From OLB6 sp964493635 (GTDB lineage Bacteria; Bacteroidota; Ignavibacteria; Kapaibacteriales; Kapaibacteriaceae): DNA of 64,000 nt. The notes beneath the pieces are model-generated. The model had not been told where the DNA came from, ran no database searches, and saw only the letters and a list, made by a program, of their open reading frames with translations. Positions 1 through 8,369 of this stretch are shown here, in pieces (position 1 is the first letter of the stretch; each line of letters begins with the position of its first letter). The stretch covers positions 88,890-152,889 of the forward strand of contig CAZBOW010000002.1 of assembly GCA_964493635.1 (NCBI GenBank). The letters run 5' to 3'. The translations under genes were made by a program, and so were the position numbers.

Positions 1-496
1 AGATGGCATTGTTCGGAGCGGCCGCATTTGGGATAGCCTGCGGGATGATACCCGTAGCGGCAGGGGCGTTATTAAAGGTGATGAAACCGTTCGAGCTGAT
101 GTAGAAACCATCATTCGATAGGTTAATCTGCTGACCCCAGTAGTTGAACAGGAAGTTTCCACCACCTGTGTACACTGGGTTCTGCTCACCCGACACCTCA
201 TCGTCGCCCAAAGCCACGTTGTTTACCGGACCGTTGGCAACACCTGCACCCTGTGCATATGCGCCCGCGGCTGGTGCCCAGTTTGCATACCCACCATTAA
301 ACTGGTGCGTAACGAGAGCATCGAGGTTAAAAACTGCAGTCGAGCATTGTGGCGATGCCACACTCGTCGACAACGTGACTTGCGCCCGTAAGCTTGGCGG
401 CGCCATGACTCCTAGCAATGTGGCTAGAAGGAGCATGATCACCGCTGAGCCTGAACGCGAACTCGCGTTCCGGATCGCGGAACCAATGGACGTCAT
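1..496 (-). CDS. Secreted surface protein, N-terminal part only (runs off the left edge)
   Basis: Only the first 165 residues lie in the window. The ATG (complement of 494-496) has a GGAGG about 5 nt upstream, which fixes the start. Residues 17-33 are hydrophobic and are followed by a likely signal-peptidase site near residue 39 (ending LRAQ). The mature part is rich in Gly, Ala, Asn and aromatic residues and contains FYISSNGFITF and, at the edge, PNNAI. That combination is common in extracellular beta-sandwich modules of gliding-motility/T9SS surface proteins, so export to the cell surface is inferred. No catalytic motif is visible and the function is unknown. Confidence 0.8.
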   Translation of the reverse strand, partial: MTSIGSAIRNASSRSGSAVIMLLLATLLGVMAPPSLRAQVTLSTSVASPQCSTAVFNLDALVTHQFNGGYANWAPAAGAYAQGAGVANGPVNNVALGDDEVSGEQNPVYTGGGNFLFNYWGQQINLSNDGFYISSNGFITFNNAPAATGIIPQAIPNAAAPNNAI

Positions 497-1061
497 ACGA
501 CCCTCCATAGAGATAATGTTATGATTGATACAGGTTATTCTATCGTTCATGATTGACGGAGTGATGGACAGCGTGGTGGACGGCGTTGGAACGGCTGAAA
601 ACACCGATAGGCGCTCGTGGCGCCTTGAATTTTTCTGGTTGTACGAATCGGTGTATGCCGACTCGGTTTCTACGTACCGATCGTTCATATGCTACTCAAT
701 GTCCGTCTCGAAGTCCGTTCTACCATACGTTCACATCCATGATTGAATCCATGTTGTGCACAACAGGAACGGCACAAACCACTCCCCACCCTGGAGAGTA
801 GTACATGAAAATCAGCACGAAGATACCGCATGACACCGTATGTGCCAAACATGACTTTTGTCAGGGCCGGATCGTGACTGATGCTCATGAAATCTTGTAC
901 CTTCATATTCGTTCCTGTGAAGTTTCCTTCACAGCCTGACACCATCTGTGCGAACCGCAAACGCCGCTTTCCACACAAACCCAATACATCATGGGTTTCA
1001 TGGCGCGGGTCTGGCTCGACAGGGTATGGTGTACAATGCTCGTGCCAAAAATATCACAGTA
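497..1061. other. 565-bp intergenic region with no convincing gene
   Basis: This lies between obg and the partial secreted gene, both on the minus strand. It holds a TATCTTCG box on the minus strand (818-825) that resembles the start-proximal boxes found elsewhere in the window. A hairpin at 609-625 (AGGCGC / GCGCCT, 5-nt loop) is followed by a short T-run in the plus direction. Two weak minus-strand reading frames exist: 73 codons from an ATG at 906 with AGGA upstream, and 28 codons from an ATG at 806. Neither resembles a known protein. It most likely contains the promoter and long leader of the secreted gene. Confidence 0.5.
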
Positions 1062-2087
1062 TCACCACATATCGTCCGGGGAGGGGGCCTGCCGCCGGCG
1101 AGCCTCCTCCACGTAGGGCCACATCGCTTGGACAAGAACATCTAAGCCGTCCTGGCCGACAGCGGAGATACATATAGCCTGATGCTCGCGCACAAATGCG
1201 CTTGTCTTGATGTCCTGGAGCTCGTCGGGAGCCAACACATCGATCTTTGTGATACACACGATCGAAGCCTTGTCCATCATTGCCGGATTGTACCGAGCCA
1301 GCTCCTGCCGGAGTGTTGTAAGGTCGGCCTCGGGGTCCGGGGATTGGCAATCAACCATGTACACCAGCACGGCCGTCCGCTCCACATGACGTAAGAACTG
1401 ATGTCCCAAGCCTTTACCTTCGGAAGCCCCTTCGATCAACCCCGGAATATCGGCTACCGTAAAGGATTTCCCCTCGGCTACCCGCACCATCCCGAGGTTT
1501 GGCACCAGCGTAGTAAAGGGATAATCCGCAATCTTGGGCTTGGCCGCCGAGATTACACTGATGAGCGTACTCTTTCCGGCATTGGGGAAACCTACTAACC
1601 CTACATCTGCCAACAACTTAAGTTCAAGTTCGAGGGTCAGCTCCTCGCCCGGCGTGCCCGGTTCGGCATACCGCGGAGCCTGGTTGACCGACGTTGCGAA
1701 CTCTGAATTGCCCCTGCCACCGTAGCCTCCCCTGGCCAACACGACGCGCTGGCCATCGGTGTCGAGGTCAGCAAGTTGCTCGCCGGTGACCTTATCGCGA
1801 ATCACGGTGCCGCACGGCACCTTGATAATGATGTCGTCCCCACTTCTACCCGTGCAGCGGCTTTTTCCGCCAGGTGCCCCGGCCTTGGCCTTATAATGGC
1901 GTTTGTAGGTAAAGTCCAGCAGCGTACCCAGCTGGTGGTGGGCCTCGGCAACCACGTTACCACCGTTGCCGCCATTACCGCCATCGGGCCCCCCTTTGGG
2001 TACGTACTTTTCTCGTCGGAAGGAGATATGCCCCTTCCCACCATCGCCGGCCTTGACCTCGATGGTGGCGGTATCTATGAAGTTCAT
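1062..2087 (-). CDS. obg: GTPase Obg/CgtA
   Basis: This is the essential ribosome-associated GTPase involved in large-subunit assembly and stress signalling. 341 residues is normal for the family. The N-terminal glycine-rich Obg fold (residues 1-158) has runs such as GGNGGNGGN. The G domain follows, with G1 GFPNAGKS near residue 165, the DIPGLIEGA G3 motif, and TKID in place of NKxD as G4. The short tail rich in charged residues lacks the extra C-terminal OCT domain. Its ATG overlaps the TGA of the preceding unknown gene by 4 bp (2084-2087), so the two are probably translationally coupled. Confidence 0.97.
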   Translation of the reverse strand: MNFIDTATIEVKAGDGGKGHISFRREKYVPKGGPDGGNGGNGGNVVAEAHHQLGTLLDFTYKRHYKAKAGAPGGKSRCTGRSGDDIIIKVPCGTVIRDKVTGEQLADLDTDGQRVVLARGGYGGRGNSEFATSVNQAPRYAEPGTPGEELTLELELKLLADVGLVGFPNAGKSTLISVISAAKPKIADYPFTTLVPNLGMVRVAEGKSFTVADIPGLIEGASEGKGLGHQFLRHVERTAVLVYMVDCQSPDPEADLTTLRQELARYNPAMMDKASIVCITKIDVLAPDELQDIKTSAFVREHQAICISAVGQDGLDVLVQAMWPYVEEARRRQAPSPDDMW

Positions 2088-3265
2088 CGGAATGCTCGAT
2101 TCAAGGCGTGAGTAAACTCCATCGCGATGGCATTGGTGGCCGCAATTCCGCGCTTAACCAGCCATCGATCCAACTTCGCCGCGCCAATCTTCCAGGTTTC
2201 GCTGCCGAGCACGTCGCCAACGACCATTTCCATCTCGACGTCATCGGCATCGAAGAGGCGCTTCAGGAAGCGCTCCCGTCCGCTCGATCCGATCTGGGCT
2301 GAATATCGCTCATAGCGAGCGTCGTAGGCACTGGGCGGCGCAGGAAGCGGCGCCGGTTCGTGCGCCGGTTCGGGTGACGGGCTGGGTGTTGGTTCTGGTG
2401 TTGGTTCAGGTGTTGGTTCAGGTGCTGGGGCTGGTTCCGGTTGTGCCGCGAACACCGGTTGCTGTACGCCCTGTTCGATCTCCGAGATCACAAGGTCGAT
2501 CACCTCGAAGAAGGCCGCCCGACTCAGGAACTTGAGATTTTCGCGGTAGAGCTTCCGCTCCAGCGTCTGCGAGAGTGGGATAGCCCCCTTATCATCCAAA
2601 AAGATGATCACAGCCTCTGTTGGGACGGTATCCGCCGGAAGATCGGTGTGATAGGTGGCAAACCACTCATACAACGGGTCGAGCAGGGCAACGAAGTCGT
2701 CCTGCGACAGATCCAGAATGGCATCGTTGTCGATCTTCTCCACCACACGCTCAAACTCAACAATCGAGAGGATCTCCAGCGAGCTGAGGGCGTCGGCGCG
2801 GCGGGTTTCAATCCACTGCCGCAAACCCTCCGTGAGGTAGGCATGCTCGTAGATGTAGTCCAAACGCAGCAGAACCTCGTTCAGCGGTTTGGTGGGCTCT
2901 CCACGAAAGACGAACCACTTCAGGGTGGTGCGTGGACGGCAGAGCATGTTCAGCCGAACCTTAACAGCAGCATCGGTTGCCGCCGTGAGTTCCTCGTGAT
3001 CGAAACGGGCATGGCGCACATACGCCTCATCAAGGCGGGCAAAAAGCTCTCGAAATGCTGGTTCTAGTGTATCGAACCGAGGATTCGATGCTCGCAGGGC
3101 TCGCTCCTCATGAATCCACCACTGCACCTCAGCGCCAAAAAAGGCACGGTATGCCGGATGCAGATCCGGGAGTGCCTGCAGATTCTTCAGGGTAATGTAG
3201 GGGGCTCTGGTAGCCAGTTGTTCGCGCAGGCTCTTCCGGGCCCGTTCGAGTTCACGTTCGAACAT
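2084..3265 (-). CDS. Unknown 393-aa cytoplasmic protein coupled to obg
   Basis: I do not recognise a family. There is no signal peptide or membrane segment. Residues 1-265 look alpha-helical and charged. Residues about 272-310 form a proline-rich linker of repeated PEPTPEPTPEP units with APAP and EPAH variants. A C-terminal helical domain of about 80 residues follows, ending NRAFR. The architecture of two globular parts joined by a Pro/Glu tether suggests a scaffold or partner-binding protein, but this is inference. The stop overlaps the obg start (ATGA). The start at 3265 has no Shine-Dalgarno sequence; instead a TATCTTCG promoter-like box sits 4 nt upstream, so the mRNA may be leaderless. 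Confidence 0.85.
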   Translation of the reverse strand: MFERELERARKSLREQLATRAPYITLKNLQALPDLHPAYRAFFGAEVQWWIHEERALRASNPRFDTLEPAFRELFARLDEAYVRHARFDHEELTAATDAAVKVRLNMLCRPRTTLKWFVFRGEPTKPLNEVLLRLDYIYEHAYLTEGLRQWIETRRADALSSLEILSIVEFERVVEKIDNDAILDLSQDDFVALLDPLYEWFATYHTDLPADTVPTEAVIIFLDDKGAIPLSQTLERKLYRENLKFLSRAAFFEVIDLVISEIEQGVQQPVFAAQPEPAPAPEPTPEPTPEPTPSPSPEPAHEPAPLPAPPSAYDARYERYSAQIGSSGRERFLKRLFDADDVEMEMVVGDVLGSETWKIGAAKLDRWLVKRGIAATNAIAMEFTHALNRAFR

Positions 3266-3269
3266 GGGG

Positions 3270-3277
3270 CGAAGATA
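3270..3277 (-). promoter_or_regulatory. TATCTTCG box 4 nt before the 393-aa protein gene
   Basis: Read on the minus strand, TATCTTCG resembles the Bacteroidota -7 element TAnnTTTG and lies 4 nt from the ATG. A TTG that could be the -33 element lies 17 nt further upstream. Transcription would start at or very near the start codon. Confidence 0.4.
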
Positions 3278-3299
3278 CGCACCAATCCTACGTACAAGT

Positions 3300-4637
3300 T
3301 CAGTACAGCGAGCGCAGGACGTCGATCAATCGTTCAGCCGGTTGAACATGGTGCGTAACCGACTTGTTCGTTGATGGGGCAAAGATTGTTGTCAGACCCA
3401 AACGTATAGCCTCCTGCACGCGCTGCTCGAGATGTGCCACGCGACGGATCTCTCCGGTAAGGCCAAGCTCGCCCACGAAGGCCATGGTTGGTGGCAGGGG
3501 GCTATCGCGTACGCTAGAGGCAATCGCGACGGCCATGCCCAGATCCAGTGCTGGATCCTGAATCGAGATACCGCCGGCAACGTTGACGAAGACGTCTGAC
3601 TGACGCGTTGAGATTCCTCCACGTTTTTCGAGTACTGCCAGGATCAGCTGCAAGCGCTTGCTATCGTAGCCCGTGCTCACGCGTTGCGGATTGGCGTATC
3701 CACTTGGCGACACCAGCGCCTGCACCTCAACCAAGAGCGGTCGAGTTCCCTCGGTAACGGCCACCACTGCCGTACCTGGTTCACCGGCCCGACGATTCGA
3801 CAGCAACACTTCGGAGGGGTTGGTCACTTCTTCCAAGCCGGTTGAGAGCATGTCGAATACGCCAATTTCGTTGGTCGAGCCGTAGCGATTTTTCAATGCC
3901 CGCAGCACACGGTAGGAATACATGCCATCACCTTCGAATTGCAGGACGGCATCTACCATGTGTTCAAGGACCTTCGGTCCGGCTAGCAAACCATCCTTGG
4001 TGACGTGACCGATGAGAATTGTTGGGATGCCGGAGGACTTGGCGATCTTCGTCAGCAGGGCTGTGCACTCGCGCACCTGAGCTACGCTTCCAGCCGACGA
4101 CTCCAACTGCTCGGTAACCATGGTTTGAATCGAATCGACAATCACGAGCGCAGGTGACGTTTGCGTGATGAGTGCACCGATCCGCTCGATGGACGTTTCT
4201 GATGCCACAACCACACCGGACGCCGCAACGCCAAGCCGGTCTGCGCGTTGTTTGATCTGATGCAGGCTTTCCTCGCCCGTAACATAGAGGGCTGTTCCCG
4301 CGGCTGTACCAACGTTCGCTGCAAGCTGCAGCGTAAGCGTACTCTTGCCCATACCGGGATCGCCCCCTAACAACACGATGCTTCCAGGTACCAAGCCCCC
4401 ACCAAGGACACGATCTAACTCGTTGATTCCTGTTGGGCGTCGAGGAGCCTGATCGGCATTCACATCAGGAAGGGCCACGGCGTGCACAGTAGCCGTCGAG
4501 ATGGCTTTTGCGGATGTACCTCGCTCCTGGACCTCTTCGACAAACGTTTCCCATTCACCACAAGCTGGGCAACGGCCCATCCACTTTGGCGAGGACTGGC
4601 CACACGAGGTACAGCGATACAGGGTTCGAGTCTTCAT
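3300..4637 (-). CDS. radA: DNA repair ATPase RadA (Sms)
   Basis: RadA is a RecA-like helicase that processes branched recombination intermediates. The ATG at 4637 is chosen because it puts the zinc finger (CTSCGQ ... CPACGEW, residues 8-25) at the N-terminus as in the family; an upstream in-frame ATG would extend into the divergent gene. The Walker A is GDPGMGKST near residue 100. The RadA-specific KNRFG motif appears as KNRYG (Phe to Tyr). A C-terminal Lon-protease-like domain follows. 445 residues is typical. It is transcribed away from the phytoene/squalene synthase gene, with 43 bp between the two starts. Confidence 0.96.
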   Translation of the reverse strand: MKTRTLYRCTSCGQSSPKWMGRCPACGEWETFVEEVQERGTSAKAISTATVHAVALPDVNADQAPRRPTGINELDRVLGGGLVPGSIVLLGGDPGMGKSTLTLQLAANVGTAAGTALYVTGEESLHQIKQRADRLGVAASGVVVASETSIERIGALITQTSPALVIVDSIQTMVTEQLESSAGSVAQVRECTALLTKIAKSSGIPTILIGHVTKDGLLAGPKVLEHMVDAVLQFEGDGMYSYRVLRALKNRYGSTNEIGVFDMLSTGLEEVTNPSEVLLSNRRAGEPGTAVVAVTEGTRPLLVEVQALVSPSGYANPQRVSTGYDSKRLQLILAVLEKRGGISTRQSDVFVNVAGGISIQDPALDLGMAVAIASSVRDSPLPPTMAFVGELGLTGEIRRVAHLEQRVQEAIRLGLTTIFAPSTNKSVTHHVQPAERLIDVLRSLY

Positions 4638-4652
4638 GGTAATACGTGGCTG

Positions 4653-4660
4653 CAAAGGTA
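4653..4660 (-). promoter_or_regulatory. TACCTTTG box upstream of radA
   Basis: On the minus strand TACCTTTG matches the Bacteroidota -7 consensus TAnnTTTG exactly and lies 15 nt before the radA start, in the 43-bp divergent gap. I see no clear TTG at the -33 position. Confidence 0.4.
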
Positions 4661-4680
4661 GTACATTCGTAGTCGTGTCT

Positions 4681-5616
4681 ATGACTACAGCCCCACCATC
4701 ATCACTTGGCCACAATGATGTTGCGCATGACTACGAGGTGTGCCGACAGGTCACCTTCACCCATGCAAAAACATTCTACTTCGCCTCCCACTTCATTCCC
4801 AAAACGAAGCGTGCTGCCTGCTACGCTGTTTATGCCTTCTGCCGATACGTGGACGATATTGTCGACGTGGCGATGGAGCAGGGAGATGTGACACGCGACG
4901 ATGCCTGCCGATTGGTTGAGCAGTGGCGCACTGCCGTTGGACACCTCTACGATGGCACCGCTACCTCGAGCGACAGCGAAGTATCGCACCATGTTCTGAG
5001 AGCATGGGAACACACCCTCCAGCAGTACCATATTCCGCGCCACCTACCGGAGGAACTCATCGAGGGTGTGCTCATGGATACCGAGGTGTCGCGCTTCGCC
5101 ACGTTTGATGAGTTACGGGAGTATTGCTACAAGGTGGCGTCGGTTGTTGGACTGATGACATCCGAGATTTTCCAATACTCCTCGGCCGAGGCGATACCCC
5201 ATGCGATCGATCTGGGGATAGCCATGCAACTGACAAACATCATTCGTGACGTTCGGGAAGATGCTGCCCGCGGACGTATCTACCTTCCCCAGGACGAACT
5301 GGCGGCCTTCGGCGTGACGGAGGACGACATCCTGATGTCGCGGTGGTCCGATCGGATGCAACGCCTGATGCAGTTTCAGGTTGAGAGAGCCCATGCATAC
5401 TACAACAGTGCCGATCACGGCATCGCCTACCTTGAGCCAGATAGCAGGCTCACCGTGCAACTCATGAGCACGAACTATCGCAACATTCTCACAGTAGTAG
5501 AGCGTGCGAACTATCACGTGTTTAAGGGCCGGGCCAGCACATCGCTCTGGCAGAAGGTGACAACCATTCCACGGGCCTGGTGGAGGGTGCGACGGCTGCC
5601 GGATTACCGGAAATAG
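4681..5616 (+). CDS. Squalene/phytoene synthase family protein
   Basis: The enzyme performs head-to-head condensation of isoprenyl diphosphates, giving phytoene (carotenoids) or squalene-type products (hopanoids). The two Mg-diphosphate-binding motifs are visible: YVDDIVD near residue 62 and NIIRDVREDAARGRIYLP near residue 185. 311 residues suits CrtB or HpnC/HpnD, and I cannot separate these from sequence alone. No carotenoid desaturase or hopanoid gene is adjacent. A polyprenyl diphosphate synthase at 57 kb could supply substrate. The chosen ATG puts the conserved YEVCRQVTFTHAKTFYFAS region at the usual distance from the N-terminus. Its 3' end overlaps the convergent DUF gene by 13 bp. Confidence 0.9.
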   Translation: MTTAPPSSLGHNDVAHDYEVCRQVTFTHAKTFYFASHFIPKTKRAACYAVYAFCRYVDDIVDVAMEQGDVTRDDACRLVEQWRTAVGHLYDGTATSSDSEVSHHVLRAWEHTLQQYHIPRHLPEELIEGVLMDTEVSRFATFDELREYCYKVASVVGLMTSEIFQYSSAEAIPHAIDLGIAMQLTNIIRDVREDAARGRIYLPQDELAAFGVTEDDILMSRWSDRMQRLMQFQVERAHAYYNSADHGIAYLEPDSRLTVQLMSTNYRNILTVVERANYHVFKGRASTSLWQKVTTIPRAWWRVRRLPDYRK

Positions 5617-6455
5617 TACGACACGTCCTTGAGCGTGAAGTGCCCGTACTCGAAGTCTCCATCGGGAAGGTTCCACACAAAGGTTACCTGCGTGGGCACC
5701 TGAACACCATCGATCCGTTGGTAGTTGGAACACCGCATGGTGAATTGCGTTTGCTCAAAGCCACTGCGATGATCGCGGTACTTGCTGTTGGTGGTAATGC
5801 GTTCTACCTGACCGTCGCCATTTACGTGGAAGAGGGCCTCGACCCGTGTTGGACCATCGGAGAGAATGGCTTTTGCGGTACTGCTATCGACGGCCTCCCA
5901 GCGCAGCGCCTTTGTGGGTAACAACCCTGTGGGAAGCCACACCAGATCACTCAGGAAGCGGAACAGCATGGAGTGATTCGTTTCAGCCCCCTCCAGTTCG
6001 CGGAGTGTGATGGCGCCAAACAGTTTGAGATGTCCGTGCCCCTCGCCGTGAAGGAAACTGAGCTTCGCCGTGCGCCACCAAAAGGCATGATGTTTCAGAA
6101 AGGCATCCCAGACAAACCCAGGTTCCATGCCTGAGAGGTATTCGGTGGCCGATACGGTAAACCACGGACGGTCGGCTCCGTGTCGAAACCGTGCACGAAT
6201 CTTTAGGATGGCGTACCGGATATTCTGCTGTCCTTCAGCAAGTGCGTAGCTGAGGTAGCGTTGGATTGGTTCCGGAAGCGCCGCTGTCCGTTGAGATGAA
6301 TACGCCGGGAGTTCGTTCTTGCCAATCGAACGCAAGAGTCGTTTGATCCACCGCCGCACGAACAGGCGGGAAAGGACGGCGCTGGCTGCCCACAGCACCA
6401 GCAAGGTTACCAGTACGGTACCAAGAATCAAAGGAAGTTTGGGCAGCTCGGTCAT
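5604..6455 (-). CDS. Membrane-anchored DUF6544/DUF6920-like protein
   Basis: The 283-aa protein has one N-terminal membrane helix (about residues 8-30) followed by a basic stretch and a soluble domain. The phrases LPEPIQRYLSYAL, GFVWDAFLK, GHGHLKLFGAITL and WLPTGLLP recall the uncharacterised DUF6544/DUF6920 family, whose function is unknown. This assignment is from memory of the motif pattern and is moderately sure. It follows atpG by 9 bp on the same strand, so it may be the last gene of the ATP synthase operon. It overlaps the convergent squalene/phytoene synthase gene by 13 bp. Confidence 0.75.
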   Translation of the reverse strand: MTELPKLPLILGTVLVTLLVLWAASAVLSRLFVRRWIKRLLRSIGKNELPAYSSQRTAALPEPIQRYLSYALAEGQQNIRYAILKIRARFRHGADRPWFTVSATEYLSGMEPGFVWDAFLKHHAFWWRTAKLSFLHGEGHGHLKLFGAITLRELEGAETNHSMLFRFLSDLVWLPTGLLPTKALRWEAVDSSTAKAILSDGPTRVEALFHVNGDGQVERITTNSKYRDHRSGFEQTQFTMRCSNYQRIDGVQVPTQVTFVWNLPDGDFEYGHFTLKDVSYYFR

Positions 6456-6464
6456 GACGCTGCC

Positions 6465-7346
6465 TTACTTACCGCTCAACGCTTCGGCACCACCAACAAT
6501 CTCGAGCATTTCCTTGGTGATGGCGGCTTGGCGCTCACGGTTGTAAATCAACTGGAGCGAAGAAATCAGGTCACGAGCGTTATTTGTCGCATTCTCCATG
6601 GCCATCATCCGCGCAGCCTGCTCAGCAGCATTGCTATCAAGCAACGAACGCCACACTTGCATGTTGAGGTACTGCGGAAGCAAGGCGTCAAGGATCTCAG
6701 CACGCGTTGGCTCGAAGATGTAATCGGTAGCCGACGAACCTGCCGAAGAGGTGTCCGTGGATGGGGCAATTGGGAGCAACTGCATGGCGTTCACATCCTG
6801 GCGGATCACGGATACAAACTCCGAGTGTAGTACTTCAACGCGATCCACCGTGCCGGCAAGGAAGGCATCCGAAGCCATGGTGGAGATCTGAAGCGCCGTA
6901 GAAAAGTTCAAGCCGGTGAACACATCGGGAAAGGCACGAACAACATCCTTCGACTGTTTGAACGAACCCACGGCACGACGACCAACCGGTACAAGCTGTA
7001 TCGTCACACCGGGGAACTCACGATGGAGTTGCTCCATACGCTCGCGTGCCGCACGCAAAATGTTGGTGTTGAAACCACCACAAAGACCGCGGTCCGAGGT
7101 AACCACAATGAGCATCACCGAACGCAGCTGTTCCCGAGATTCAAAGTAGGGATGGACAAAGTCCGTTTCAGCCGTTGCAAGATTGCTCAGAATCTTCTGA
7201 AGCTGGTTGGCATACGGACGAGCAGCCGTGATTGCATCCTGTGCCCTACGAAGCTTTGCCGCAGCCACCATGCGCATGGCCTGCGTGATCTTCGACGTGT
7301 TGCGAATCGATACAATCCGGGTGCGAGTTTCTTTTAGGGTTGCCAT
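6465..7346 (-). CDS. atpG: F1 ATP synthase gamma subunit
   Basis: The gamma subunit is the central rotor shaft of F1. The N-terminal coil MATLKETRTRIVSIRN and KITQAMRMVAAAKLRRAQ are diagnostic, as are the Rossmann-like SDRGLCGGFN segment near residue 90 and the C-terminal helix with MAMENATNNARDLI and LQLIYNRERQAAITKE. 293 residues is normal. It is separated from atpA by hldD, which is unusual. Confidence 0.97.
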   Translation of the reverse strand: MATLKETRTRIVSIRNTSKITQAMRMVAAAKLRRAQDAITAARPYANQLQKILSNLATAETDFVHPYFESREQLRSVMLIVVTSDRGLCGGFNTNILRAARERMEQLHREFPGVTIQLVPVGRRAVGSFKQSKDVVRAFPDVFTGLNFSTALQISTMASDAFLAGTVDRVEVLHSEFVSVIRQDVNAMQLLPIAPSTDTSSAGSSATDYIFEPTRAEILDALLPQYLNMQVWRSLLDSNAAEQAARMMAMENATNNARDLISSLQLIYNRERQAAITKEMLEIVGGAEALSGK

Positions 7347-7373
7347 AGTTCAAAGACAGTGCGTTCGTAGTGC

Positions 7374-8354
7374 TTACGATGTGGTTTCGAGATACGGCCA
7401 GCTGGTATGCAGGTAGCCATTTACGTAATCGGAAACGGCATCTTCCAACGGCGTGAGCTCCAGGTCCGGCAGCTCGTTGCGCAGGAGAGTCATGTCCGCC
7501 TGCGTGTAATTCTGGTACTGCCCAGCGAGATGCTCCGGCATCGGTATGTAGGAGATGGAAGGGGGCTTGCCGAGTGCCGAACAGACGGCCGTGGCCAAGT
7601 CGTTCCAGCTTCGCGCTGTTCCCGTACCAAGATTGAACAGACCATTGATATCTGTGCGATGCACCAACTGCATAATCACCCGAACGACATCCTTCACGTA
7701 GATGAAGTCCCGTAGCTGACCGCCATCGGTGTACTCCGGATGACTCGAGGCGAACAGTCGCACCGTGCCCGTCGACATCATCTGATGGTAGGCCTTGTAC
7801 ACCATGCTGGCCTGTTCACCCTTGTGGTACTCATGGGGACCGAACACGTTGAACAGCTTCAGTCCGACGGCACTGCCCAGCAGTCCTTGGTCGGCCATCC
7901 ACCGATCGAACAGATGCTTTGAGTACCCATACATGTTCAAGGGGCGCAGGTTGTGTTCAGCTTCGCTGTAGCCTCTACTACCGTCTCCGTACGTCGCTGC
8001 CGAGCTGGCGTAGACGAACCGCGCCTGATGATCGGCAGCGAACTCGGCTACATCACAGGAGAACTGGAAGTTGTTGTCGTACAGGTAGTCGGCATCGCGC
8101 TCCGTGGTTGCCGAGCAGGCACCCAGGTGGATCACCGTATCCACACTTCCAAGATCGAGCTGCTCCCCGGAAGCCATGATCTCACGAAAATCCTGTTTGC
8201 TGACAAGATCGAGATACGACCGCCCGACAAGGTTCCTCCACTTTTCACCGTTACCCAACGAATCAACGATCAACACATCCGTATGGCCGGCACGGTTGAG
8301 TGCATCGAGCACACAACTGCCAATAAATCCGGCGCCTCCGGTAAGGATGATCAT
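7374..8354 (-). CDS. hldD: ADP-L-glycero-D-manno-heptose 6-epimerase
   Basis: HldD is an extended SDR that converts ADP-D-glycero- to ADP-L-glycero-D-manno-heptose for the lipopolysaccharide inner core. The NAD(P) motif GGAGFIGS is at residues 6-13. GACSATTERD and the catalytic YGYSK (Tyr/Lys near residue 143) are present, and NVFGPHEYHKG is specific to this subfamily. 326 residues is as expected. It sits between atpA and atpG on the same strand with gaps of 15 and 27 bp, so it is probably co-transcribed with ATP synthase. No other heptose gene is in the window. Confidence 0.95.
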   Translation of the reverse strand: MIILTGGAGFIGSCVLDALNRAGHTDVLIVDSLGNGEKWRNLVGRSYLDLVSKQDFREIMASGEQLDLGSVDTVIHLGACSATTERDADYLYDNNFQFSCDVAEFAADHQARFVYASSAATYGDGSRGYSEAEHNLRPLNMYGYSKHLFDRWMADQGLLGSAVGLKLFNVFGPHEYHKGEQASMVYKAYHQMMSTGTVRLFASSHPEYTDGGQLRDFIYVKDVVRVIMQLVHRTDINGLFNLGTGTARSWNDLATAVCSALGKPPSISYIPMPEHLAGQYQNYTQADMTLLRNELPDLELTPLEDAVSDYVNGYLHTSWPYLETTS

Positions 8355-8369
8355 AACAGGTGGGCGGGG

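Noticed and set aside
1082..1090. GAGGGGGCCT, 41281 region AGGCCCCCT and 63481 region AGGCCCCCT as further octamer copies
   Set aside because: They break the ARGGGGCT core (C instead of T, or an extra base), so they were left out of the count.
2336..2446. Repeated GGTTCTGGTGTTGGTTCAGG-like units as a CRISPR or satellite
   Set aside because: These short units encode the in-frame PEPT linker of the 393-aa protein; there are no spacers.
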